NCBI GenBank assembly: GCA_008704415.1 | Contig: VXIS01000028.1 | Location: 1-64,000, forward strand | Origin: Sphaerosporella brunnea | Taxonomy: Eukaryota; Ascomycota; Pezizomycetes; Pezizales; Pyronemataceae | Reading direction: 5' to 3' | Length of the DNA stretch: 64,000 bases | Shown: positions 34,341 to 44,824 of the stretch, piece after piece | How positions within the stretch are numbered: position 1 is the first letter of the stretch | Layout of the letters: each line of letters begins with the position of its first letter | Notes under the pieces: model-generated | The model's database searches: none | What the model was told of the DNA's origin: nothing | What the model saw: the letters and a program-made list of their open reading frames with translations, nothing else | Made by a program: the position numbers and the translations under genes

Positions 34341-37290
34341 GGCCTTTCCGTGTTTATTCTGCAGACATCGGGGGGCGAAGGAGGCTTGTCCCTACATTAC
34401 GTGGCAAAATTATGCATTTTGTTTCCGATCAAGTTTACATTTTGCAGCCGACCGCGAACCATCCCCAAATCCATTCCTGGCTGTATCCTGTCCACCCCTA
34501 CTTGACGTGATGGGCTTTTGAATGTCGAACAAAGTGCGCCGAGTTGACAGCAACGAGCAGTTGGCTCCGCTGACCGGTATTGCCCCCTGCTGGACCGACC
34601 AACCGATCCACCTGCCTACGCGACCTTCCCGCCACGCAATTTCCTGAGTGCCGGCAAATTCATGCAAGGTGTGCGGTGTCAGCTCCGTTGTCGGAGACAA
34701 GCAGTCAGTGCGGATGCAGTTAAGCGTCGACGGTCTACTCTATACTTGATCAGATATGATGCAGGCAGATGCGTGGCTACGAGCGCATCTCGCACAGTGT
34801 GGTTTGGCTCGCGCATACCGGGAGTTGGGTTATATTTTTCAGAGAGAGCGGGCGAGGATGCGTCATCTAGCAGGCAAGTGAGTGCCAGTGAGTGATGGCG
34901 GTAGTTTAGCCTGTGCTGTGGCGCGGGTTGTGACCCTCGAATTCAAGGCAAGGTAATGTGGCCAGACAGTGCCGTTCCGATAATAAGGGGAGGCCGCTGA
35001 ACTGCACCGAAAAACAGGAATCACAAAACGTTCGGAGTTACTGCGAGAATGATCGGTGTGTCCGCTATCGCTCATCGATTATGTCCTACGCCCCTTCGAA
35101 CACGTGTCACATAACCCGCACTCGGGCTCCTGAAACCGTAACAGTCAAAGCCAGGACCTGACGAGGCCTCTAACGAGTACGCAGTGGAGCACCTGGACAG
35201 GTCGTGTTTTCCAAAAGATCGCCCGTTGTTGCGAGCATACATACCGAACACCTGCCGTTCCTACACCTATAAATCAACCGTCGATGTCCATGGGATTTCT
35301 ACGTGGTTCGGGGCTGGCTATCTTACCTGCGTCACCTTTGTTGCAGTTAAAAAATCAGTTCGGGGTCGCCACAACGATATGCCGGTCGATTGAGCACTGA
35401 CCCTCCTGCACCAGGTCACTCCTTAGGGGGAACGTATCACACCTGACGGGACCAGTACATGCTTACCGATACAAACACAACCGGTTTCGATACAACGTTG
35501 AGCCGTGATAAGGGGATGAAAGATATTATAAAGTATTCCATTATGTTCCACAATGTGCTCCATGTGCATGAACTGCCGAGTTGGCTAGACGGTTCTGGCA
35601 TTCAGTCTTATCCTCTAAAACAACATCTGTCGTGGACTCTCCGTTGACTAGCAAACAGGAGTCATCCGCGTCCCTTTGCCCTGCCACCGCGGTCTCAGTG
35701 CAGTTTGCATACCTCGTGGTGGCTTCAGGTGTCCATTCCGCTCGCGCAAGGAGTTTATGTCTTTGTTGAAAACACAGGGCTCGGAGCGCTCCACACTACC
35801 AGCACAGCTCTCAGAGTCTCTTCCTCCGGAGAGTGGAAATTGATGTGTGCCTTGGTGCTCTGCTCCACTCTTTCCACCTCGTTGCGTCGACAATATAGAC
35901 AGCAGTTCACGTGCCGAAATCCCGCAGAGAACACTCGTTGGTTTTCCTACCGCACCTTGTTTACCGGGGTCTTGTAGGCGGGTAGCAATCCCCCACTGTG
36001 ATTTTATTGGCGTCTAGATAGTGCGGTGATGGGTGAGGTTCATATACTTGGTGAGACATGCGACTGCTGGTTTCTTATGGCCACAACTTCTGTTCAGACC
36101 TGGGATTGTCATTAGTGATGGACGCAAACCGGGCCAGCTCGAGCCTTTGTATCCCAGCCGCATTTGCATCCAGTGGAGGGGTGGTAGAAAACATAGAGAT
36201 TTTGAGTTGGAACATAATAGCCGTGGCTTCGTCTGTAGGCTAATTACAACTTGAACACACACCGTGACACACCACAGCCGCATATCTGTTTACTGGTTAG
36301 ATTTCAGTCGTATGGGATACATGGTTCGAACAGAAGGTTAAAGTCATTGCGGGGCTGGCTGGCTACTCCGCAGGAAAAACACGCGACATTGAAACCGGTG
36401 GAGGATCTTCTGATCTCGGCCATCCGGGCGCACGGTGGTACTGCCACCGGTCAGGGATGTCCCAATTTGTCAGTCACGGTTGACAATCAATGGACTGGCA
36501 GCCGTCAGCTAGCTCCATGGTACGGTGATCGTTCCCACTGTGACAGAGACCGAGTGCGATGGTGGGATTTGTGGTGGCGATATTTCCCCAACTACTCATG
36601 TGGTCACAAACCCAACTACCGCGGTAGACGCGCCACGTTGCATTAAAAGATGCCCGCAGCGGCTGCTTGCTCTTTGTGCGGCGCGGGTTTTCCGTGTGTT
36701 GTCGGGGAACCAAGTCAGTAACGTTATTAACACGGAGCGGGATTGGTGAAGGTTGAGATTTAGAGTCACATCGAATGTGATTCATAACTTTCCAAGGGTT
36801 TGAACGCCCCAGCACAGTCAGCCCGACACAAACATCGGTGAAGCGGTTGTTCAAAAGCCCAACTGTTTGACTGGGCGAGTGAGGTATGTGGCATTCCACA
36901 TAACTACGGATCCGCGCGGCGTCTGATGTTAATATCCAAGGCTCTAGTTATTGTTATTGACAGACGTCGCGTGCGGTCTTCGGGCTTCGCACATGCGAAT
37001 TGCACGGACCCACGCTTTGGCCTCCAGGCTGCCGACTTGGCCAACACATCTGCCGCATGACACGACTCGATACCCTGATCCGCACCTCTATGCCACAGGG
37101 TGCATTTTTTCCCGGTGCTCGCAGTGTAGTTTTGCAAGCAGGATCTGGTTTGATTGTTTCTGCGTGAACTGTTGTTCTTCCTTCATACTGGCTTCTTATG
37201 TGTTGGCTCTTTCACAAAACCTGACCGCCGCTCGGCCGACTTGATAAGTATCCAACAGCACCTCCTTTCCGCACATGCATAACACTGCGG
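34341..37290. other. mostly nothing recognised; possible Copia pre-integrase relic at about 35.2-35.95 kb
   Basis: Plus-strand pieces such as IMFHNVLHVHELPSWLDGSG (35.5 kb) and RGGFRCPFRSRKEFMSLLKT (35.7 kb) resemble the stretch between Copia protease and integrase (VLHVPEL...), but stops and frameshifts are frequent and no diagnostic motif survives. The rest shows no gene. Confidence 0.25.
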
Positions 37291-37291
37291 C

Positions 37292-37301
37292 TCATATATA
37301 T
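37292..37301 (+). promoter_or_regulatory. possible TATA element upstream of the nuclease-kinase gene
   Basis: CATATATATA at about 37290-37300 is the only clear TATA-like stretch before the ATG at 37665. The distance (about 365 bases) is long, so it would imply a long 5' UTR or a 5' UTR intron. Confidence 0.3.
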
Positions 37302-37664
37302 ACAGCCCGTCGTCTGTACCGGGGATCCTCTTGCTCGTATCTACGCTCGTTCGCCGCGTTCTTTCGTCCTCGAAGCCTGGATAGCGCGTCAGTCTGGAAC
37401 GATACGAAAGAGGGCTCTCATTGTCTACGCGTTCAGGTGCTTCGCTAGACTGGAACAAAGCGGAATTGTTTCATGCGCTTTGACTCCGTTCAATGTTCAG
37501 TCCAGAACCCTACCCACACTAGCCGCCCTAGCCGCCCTAGGCGCTGAAACCGTCAAAAGCCCTAAGCTCCACCCCACCCCCCATCTCCCGACTCACATCT
37601 CCAGCAACCTCTTCCACCGCGCCACTTCCAAAGTCAACAACCTACATCCTGATAACATAACTCG

Positions 37665-39509
37665 ATGATGGCGTCGATGATCACCGCCGACGATATCTTG
37701 CGCACAGCACCCGTTCCGCCCGCACCAGACCCCAAACATATCACGGAGGCGTTCGAATCATCACACCTGAACCATGCCTACGAGCCTTTCGAGCCGGAAA
37801 CCCTTAGGCCGTTCGCCGCAGCCACCAAGGACAGATTCCGGTCGTACATCGCCAAAATGTCTCACCACGTCGACTTTACAGGAGAGGTTGTAGGCCAACC
37901 AGCCTCCTGCGCGCTGCCGTCTGGCAGGGGCTACTCCATGATCAACGAAGCAGATGTACGCGCAGTGGTCAACACGTTGTATCTGGAGCCCGTCCGGTCT
38001 GTGTGGATGGAGATGCTGCCCGAGCGCGATGGCCGTAACTACGACTGGGTAGTGCTTAAGGAAGCACGCCCGCTGGTACCGCTTCCAAAGGGAGTCAGCT
38101 CGCAATCAGTGCCGGACCTGGTGCTGGCGAAGCGGAACATGGCTTTTAGCGAGGTTCACACACCGGGGAAGTGCAATGGCACTGCTACAATCACTAGTCA
38201 GCTCCCGGTACTACTGATGGAGTTAAAGGGCCCTGATGTGGTGTACACAGCCAGACGTTCCGTCCAGACTCACAGCACTACCTCACCCGATTGGACACAT
38301 ATCACCAAGCAGCTGCAGAAGTATGCGGTCCTCTGGCGATGCAGACGCATCGTGCTCATGGACCAGCGAATGGCCTTCTTTTTCTATTTGCAGGGGCCAG
38401 ATCTTGCCGACCCCGATTACGACATTCTTTGGGTCTCCGCCGAGGCTCCGGACCCCACACTTGCGCAAAAGCCGCCAGAGAATGCCTTTACCATCCGGGA
38501 GCTGCTGGCCTTTGCGGCATGGCATGCACTGGAAGACGAGCCCGCCGATGGCCGTTGAAAGGAGTTCACTCATAAAGCAATCGCTATCTGGAAACCGTCC
38601 TACCAGCCGCTTGTGCTCGGGCCTGCTGTGCCACCGCCGGGAGAGGCGGTTCGTTCATCTCAGCGCCAGCGCATAGCGACAAGCTTTTTCCGGCCTGGAG
38701 AGACCGGTGCCACGCTGCGGCGGTGCACGTTCCTACCCATGACGGCTGATGATTATCTGCTGGACGACGGAACATCCATGAAACCCCAAGCTGCGGGTGT
38801 ACATCTCACGGCCTGTGCCGGATGTGCCGACTCCGATTCTGGCTACCACTCAGACACGACCGACATGTGAAGTAAGACTTCCTTACGGTGCCGCTGCCGG
38901 GTGCACGGAGACACGCTCCACTTGGCCGGCGTGTCAAGCCCGAACATATTTTCGGAGCTGGACCACCTGACGCTCGAGCTGCAGGAATATTTGAAGCCAA
39001 ATGTCGTTGTCGCCGCTGTGGAAAGCTTTGTGGGCGAAGATGGAAGGAAACCGCTGGTCATTGCGAAGAAGTTCGTCAAGAAAGCATACCTTTTGAAAGA
39101 GTTGGAAGCGTATGCTGCCCTCGCACACCTACAGGGATTTTCTGTCCCTGGGTGTATCGGAGTGTTCGAAAACTGTAGTCCCGCTTCCGGCAGCCCTTCC
39201 ATTCTAGGGGAGCTGGGCGCAATATACCTACTACTGGAACGTGTAGCCCATCTGCCAATGATTACCTCAGTGCAGTGCGGCGAAGACATAGGCTTCCTTG
39301 AAGAAGAGGCACTGGCTGAGCTGGGAAAACTCCACGCTGCAGGTGTCGCTCATGGTGATATCAGCATGAGCAATGTGCTGGTCAATCCGCACGACATTCG
39401 CGGTGTCGTGTTTGTTGATTTTGAGATGAGCGAAGTTTGTGGGGTGAGCAAGCGGGCTGAAGAGGATATGGCTCAATTCAAGATGATCTGGGATCGATTG
39501 CGACGGTAG
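37665..39509 (+). pseudogene. PD-(D/E)xK nuclease-like plus protein kinase fusion, with one in-frame TGA
   Basis: A single frame runs from ATG 37665 to TAG 39507-39509, apart from a TGA at 38556-38558 and a likely 72-bp intron at 38867-38938 (GTGAAG...CAAG, phase kept). Residues 151-188 hold PDLVLAKR then LLMELKGP, giving Asp151, Glu186 and Lys188, with Gln216 in a following helix (ITKQLQKYA). This is the layout of a PD-(D/E)xK restriction-endonuclease fold. The C-terminal part has an APH/RIO-like kinase look: VIAKKFVKKA (possible ATP lysine), then AHGDISMSNVL (catalytic loop, His codon 39351) and VVFVDFEMSE, with DFE instead of DFG. Nuclease-kinase fusions of this kind are known among fungal Crinkler-type (CR) effectors; placement there is my inference. 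The TGA may be real decay or a sequence error. Confidence 0.6.
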
Positions 39510-40449
39510 TGCTGCACCTGCACGGGTGTACGTACGGCTGTAGCGTGGCTGTCAGGTTTGCGGAGGAAAATTTTGCCTACAAATATAAAGTCAGAGTTGT
39601 CTTCTTATATCTCTCGAAGACTGGGGTATCATTGCCATGCATCGGCTAACTTCACTAATGCGGAGTCCCACGGCGAGATTTCAACTGCCAGACAACCGAC
39701 GGCGCGCATGAAGTGACAATCTAAACCAAAGGTGTAAGATGCTGAGGTCCAGAGCGACACGTATAAGCGGAACTTATCGCTGCTCAGGCGACAGGAGCAG
39801 TGTAAAATACCTAACGAGGGATAGGCGATGGCCAACGTCGCCTACTTTCGTGCACGACTGCTTCGCATCCCTTCACCTCCCTATAACACTGAGGCTGGTT
39901 CGGTGCCAGATAGGGTGATAATGAACACTGCATTGCTGGTTGGCGTCACTCCGTTTTTATGAAGCACTCTGTGATGTTTTTGCGCCCTGTGATCTCCTTC
40001 CTTGTGCAGCAATATTCAAGACTATATTGGCGTATGTTGACGGGTATGATAGATCCATCCGACTTGCCTCAGTCGGAACAAAAACCACATTGTTGAACAA
40101 TGTTGCTGCCTTTCGACGTACAGGCCTTTAGATCATGTTTGGTTTGCGAGATTTCGGCCCATGGTGCGTCACGCAAGCCGAGCATTTTTAATGTCGTTCT
40201 CCGAAGTGCAAATCATCGCCGGGCATTGCAAAGCAGCCGCTCACACTATATATGACATTGTCTTTCCGGTACCTAGAGAATAATCACTTTTAGACCTCTC
40301 CACTTCTGACAGGCTATGGGCCCAAGTTTCACGCACCGTCCTAGCACATTCCACTGTAACATTCACTTGATACGACGGATTTCAGCCTGCACCTAGCAGC
40401 AACCAGAGATAACATCAGCGGGCTTGTTATTTCTTTCAATGAGTTCGGC
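39510..40449. other. no gene recognised
   Basis: No ORF above about 70 codons with any recognisable character. Confidence 0.4.
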
Positions 40450-41341
40450 GAGATCCTCGAAGGCATCTTGAACCGCCGCCATTAACCTGTCTGACGACAT
40501 AACGGCGATGTGGGAAGGTCAGCATAGGGATGATGCCACCGCTTTTGAAGCTGGCATTGATCTCTTACATTGCTCCATTCGCTTGAGAATCTTTGCCAAT
40601 CCACGGCCATTTGCATCGATCATGTCCATAATTTCCGTACCCAGGGGACCTCAAAGTGCTTCGGCTGGAAGGCCGTCATATATTATTGTAGCCATGAACC
40701 TGTCGTCGATCGCAGTGCCAGCTGCGCTGCAAAACGCCGCATTCAGCAATACTGCCATGATGGATTTGCTTTAGTGCCGTCAGCCCAGCCATGCGATTTC
40801 GCTTTGCAGCCCCGTATTCGTCAGCTAGAGCTTCCCAGAGGCACTTGACTGTGTCGAAGGTTTCGATATCCTCGTATGTCATCAATATAGAGGCATGCAG
40901 ACTGCACACACCCTGGGCTGGTGCTCGCTGCTGATCTCCGCGGTATCGGTTGAGGTCATTGGTGTAGCGATACCAACAGTTACACTGGGCTGGATCGTTG
41001 CATTGCGGTTCGTCCTCATCTGTCGACAAGATTGCCATCCAACTCGCACCGTCGGTGGTTTCGGTCTCTTCCGATGGCCAGAAATCAGATTGTAAAGTCA
41101 TGGCTTTCACACCTACCGAATGGTTGCCACCGTGCAGTGGTGGTACTGGCTGCGCTGCCATTCTGCTTGAGTTCCTTGTGAGCTTCTTCCTCTTGCGTTG
41201 CCTGGCGCCATCCGCAAAATATCCCTTGATCGTCAGCTGTTTATAGCCACAGCTCCGAGATCTCGTTGAGCTACTGCATCTTGCGTTGGTTTTTCCCGCC
41301 GTGCACAAGGCATTCCTCACGTTCAAGCTGTTTATACCCAC
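40450..41341 (-). pseudogene. Copia Gag relic
   Basis: The minus frame reads TYEDIETFDTVKCLWEALAD and YGAAKRNRMAGLTALKQIHH, the W..L...Y...... L..L pattern of UBN2-type Copia Gag. Beyond a frame change it continues DRFMATIIYDGLPAEAL, a TGA, then GTEIMDMIDANGRGLAKILK. There is no knuckle or pol. The N-terminal 80 residues of the 221-codon ORF are unrecognised. Confidence 0.5.
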
Positions 41342-41888
41342 AGCTGCGCGATCAAGCTGCTCAGCCGTTGCGTAGCAGCCCGTTTTTCGTTCTTTTCGTC
41401 ATTTGTCTTTCCGGTGATTTTGTCAAGCCGGTTCGCAAGAGCTCATAACCCGTTGAACGATCGATGTATTCCCTGATGTTTTCACGCAGTGGACTTCAAG
41501 ACTGTGTGAGAATCAGCTACGTAATCCCCGTTCATTCCATGGATGACCAACAAACGGCAAAACCTACGCTTGGCATCTCAGCGCCCTGGTAGGCTGTTCG
41601 GTACTGCCCCCGCCCTGTCTCTGGTACGTTTGGTACCCCACCGTCATATCCCCTCGTATTCTTGGCACCCCAACGCGCTGTCCTGTCGTTCCCTCGTTGC
41701 CCTGCTGTGTCAGGCGCGTGGCCACCACGCACCCCGACTCGTGGCGCCGTTTCAAGACAACCAACAGACTAGGTGTCCGGCGGGGCGGGCTAAGGCAGCT
41801 TGTCTTTCGCGGTGCTGCCGAGTCGTAAGGCAACAATGGCTAAGACAGTACACGCTGCCAAGTATCGCCGTCAACACTGTGTCCATCG
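41342..41888. other. no gene recognised; one short direct repeat
   Basis: AGCTGTTTATA(G/C)CCACAGCT occurs at about 41230 and again at about 41327. The 188-codon ORF at 41543-42109 only becomes transposase-like after about 41890. Confidence 0.35.
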
Positions 41889-42510
41889 GAGATGAAAAGC
41901 ATGAGGACCTTCCACATGGAGACTTGGACTGTCTTTTCTCTTTGTCAAGAGCTAGAGGTGCAGAGACGCAGCCAGAGTTTATACGGTACGTCTTTCAGCC
42001 GGTAGAAGTGTGCGAGGTCAATCATGTGGATAGGTGGAAAGCGAATGGCCATCGCTTCCCAACGCTGGACAGCAGACGTCTCTATACCAACCTCATGTGT
42101 TCCGGCTGAGTGCCTTTTCTCCCAAGCTGGAGATTGTATTCCCAAGATGCAAAAGTGGCTTTCCAAAGGCTGAAGCATTGCTTGCGTGTTGCTTGAAAAC
42201 TCGTTTGGGCTGGATTATTTGGAGCAGTGCGAACGTGAAAGGAGGACCAAGGCGGATGCAGGCAAGATTGGGAGTGGAGATGAGATTCCGGTTACAGCTA
42301 CCCATGCGGAATGACTCCTTGAGAGTGATAACGAGGCGGACGCCGAGGAATCGTGGCCAGTCATCATGCGGTTTCCTTTCTTGGATAGTAGACCCCGAGT
42401 TGAATACTATCACCTAGCAGTAGGAGCCACGCCGTTAACGTGTGATAAAGGCTCAAAATTCGGCTGGAGCACACCCAAAGCTCAGACGCAATCCCGAGCC
42501 TTCGTCTCGT
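41889..42510 (+). mobile_element. hAT C-terminal relic, unoccupied copy
   Basis: NHVDRWKANGHRFPTLD followed in another frame by SPKLEIVFPRCKSGFPKAEA and LLACCLKTRLGWI matches the hAT dimerisation region (WW..N...FP.L, then R..L....VEAL.CLK.W). It is homologous over its length to 53213-53660 plus 55469-55610, except that the latter is split by the tyrosine recombinase element. At 42345-42366 the uninterrupted sequence reads ATCGTGGCCAGTCATCAT. Confidence 0.7.
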
Positions 42511-43219
42511 GGAATTGGCGTGCGGAGGTGCTGGGCAGTTCTGACAGGATGATTGCAGGTTGCAGTGACGTGGGTGCAATCGCGTTCTGTGAGTGCAGTC
42601 TTGTCTTTATCAACAAGGAAAAAACGCCGCGACCGCTATCCTCCGCCGTTGAGATGATTATTCAATCCACCGGGTTGGTGAACAGTGACTTTTCATGCCG
42701 CAGTGTGCAGACAGGAAAAGGTTGGTACCTACAAAGCGGCTTGCACCATCGAGACTCGCGTCCCGCGTTGTTAGGGGCCGCAAAAGGCACGTCAACCATT
42801 GCGTTCCTTCGCCTGCGGAATTCATGCGTACAGGCTGCTCTCTCATCGCCCCCAAGTTCTGGCTCACGATCCCAAAATGAGCGTATGGCGCAGGCAGATT
42901 TAGCGCCGGTTGTCGCAGAAATATTTTCGTCGGGAAGTCAGCAGCCGCTCCGTGTAGATGGTGGTCAAACGGTACTTCGTGGTGGGGACCAAAGTTCAGA
43001 ACGAACGCTGTAGCCAGGTGGACTGCGCCATCTGCGCCTGAACTGTGACACCAATAATCAATGTATTGCCCATATGCGTCGGGCTCTCGATGTAAGACCT
43101 GTCGTTAGTACTTGAAAATGGACGATGGCTTTGGATACTCCAAAGTTTCAGAGACCGTCTGATGGCTATCAGCTAATCTTGCACCCCTTATTGAGGAAGG
43201 GTTAAATACCGGGCAGAGT
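42511..43219. other. no gene recognised
   Basis: The open frame at 42366-43013 (215 codons) begins inside the hAT relic and has no motif of its own. Confidence 0.35.
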
Positions 43220-43445
43220 GTAGTTGCAATGATTCCGGGCATAGTGCTTGCATGCGCCCTAGTAAGATTCAATCTAGTCAAGTTTGCAGTGGAGCATAGG
43301 GTAGAACAATACTAGGTGTCCCACACCCTCGACCATCTTCTTAATCCGACTGCGCTGACCTTTAAAGTCAGGCTGCGCTGAGACATTCACCGCCGCTGAG
43401 AGACTCGGCATTGCCGAGACAACTGCGTTTCCAAGCCCGAGATGC
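43220..43445 (-). pseudogene. second DDE transposase C-terminal relic
   Basis: Homologous to 12949-13110 and 13380-13445. The minus frame reads FYPMLHCKLD, stop, IESY, stop, GACKHYAR, a damaged version of the ELN.IE motif region. The acidic linker is deleted. Confidence 0.6.
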
Positions 43446-43997
43446 ACTGATGGCGCCCGCTTGTCTTGATTGTACCTTTCTGTTGTTCGGCCTGCCCATT
43501 CTGTTCAAGTTGCTGCTCCTGGAGGGTCGTTATACCAGTGGTATACAAAGCTGGGAGCAGCCGGGATCATGGAGCAAATTCATGACGAAAGAACCTCAGT
43601 GCTCGGACCAAGTTCACCCTCAAGGTATTGGCAGGTGGTAGCGTTGTCAGATCGCCACGGCTGAGGGGCGGTGCCATTCAGCTGGCACTTTGAGTGTTAG
43701 CCACTTGACCACAGTGGCTACGTAGCCACCGATGAAAACCCGTATTGCGCTTGATCACCGCTCAAAGAAATAAGCAGGAGCAGCCCCAGGTAGGACCGCA
43801 ACCTCCGTACTTGTTGCAAACCGGATCAGAAGAACACGGGGCGATGAGCCGGGCTATGATGCAACGCACTTGAAACTATGGCGTTCCTTAAGGGTGAAGA
43901 TACGCGGAATTCAGTGGCGAGCGACACCTCATGATGCACTGGCCCGGTCTCTCTCAACTTTTATATTTAATTTTTATTTTGTTAAATGCAAATTCGC

Positions 43998-44530
43998 TCA
44001 TGCACCAAGTAGTGCTAGACATGCACTGAACCGCCGATGGCTTTCATACACGCGTTCCTTAAACGCCTCGGTTCCATAATGTTCTGCGAAAGTGCAAGCG
44101 TTATGAATTCGATCCACGCGCTCAAAATATTTAAACACAAGCTCATCCGATACAATTTTTGGACCCAGCGCACGCGGTGTCATTTGTCGAAGAGCAGGCA
44201 AACTCCACCAGCATTATCTGCAGGCATAATAGTCGGCTGCTCCCCACACATACTCAATCGGGTTAGGGTCCCGATGATATTTGGGTAATTGAGGCATCGA
44301 TGGCTCGCACGTTCAATAATTTCTTCCACATGGCTGCTCAGCAACAGAATGTTAGGCTTCAAAGGAAGAATTCCCTTCGCACACTTGAGGCATCTGTTGA
44401 GCGATTTCAGATGGGCCAGCTCCTTCTCCGTGGGTCTTAAGGACTTCAGCTTCAGCACACGCTGCAAATCTTGCCTAGCTACACTTGAATCGGCTCTTGT
44501 TTTACATTCAGCGGATCGGGTGGTCATGGC
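43998..44530 (-). pseudogene. DDE transposase C-terminal half, left of the hAT insertion
   Basis: The minus strand reads LVSHVEEIIERAS-like helices (LLLSSHVEEIIERASHRCL), then after a frame change LPKYHRDPNPIEYVWGAADY (about 44220-44290), the third acidic motif. It then reads FKYFERVDRIHNACTFAEHY and GTEAFKERVYESHRR (44.0-44.15 kb), the usual end of this transposase family. The full hAT is inserted at 44530/44531, and minus-strand coding sequence resumes at 47657. Confidence 0.65.
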
Positions 44531-44824
44531 TAGTGATGGACACGAGCCGAGCCGGCCCGAGCCAAAAGCTCGAGCTTCAAGCCGAGCCGAGTAGAGCCTG
44601 GCCCCCTGGCGAGCCGAGCCAGCTTGAACGGGTTGCCCGCCGAGCCGAGCTTTGGCTCGAGCTTTTGGCTCGAGCCCGATGGTGGGAGAAGAACCTAGAT
44701 GGCGTTTAGGACGGAAAAAAATACAATATTCTATCGAATTCCATGGTTGCGAAAGCTCAAAGAAAAGGCCACCCACAGATCCTCTTCAACCCCCACCGCA
44801 ACACACTCACACCGAAAAATCAGC

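Noticed and set aside
38554..38606. A 53-bp intron removing the in-frame TGA of the nuclease-kinase gene
   Set aside because: It would shift the frame away from the one that continues to the kinase domain.
37761..38676. ORFs overlapping the nuclease-kinase gene on both strands
   Set aside because: No motifs; the plus frame from 37665 explains the coding signal.
44262..44275. GGGTTAGGGTCCC as telomere-like repeat
   Set aside because: It is the reverse complement of coding sequence for DPNPIE in the DDE transposase.
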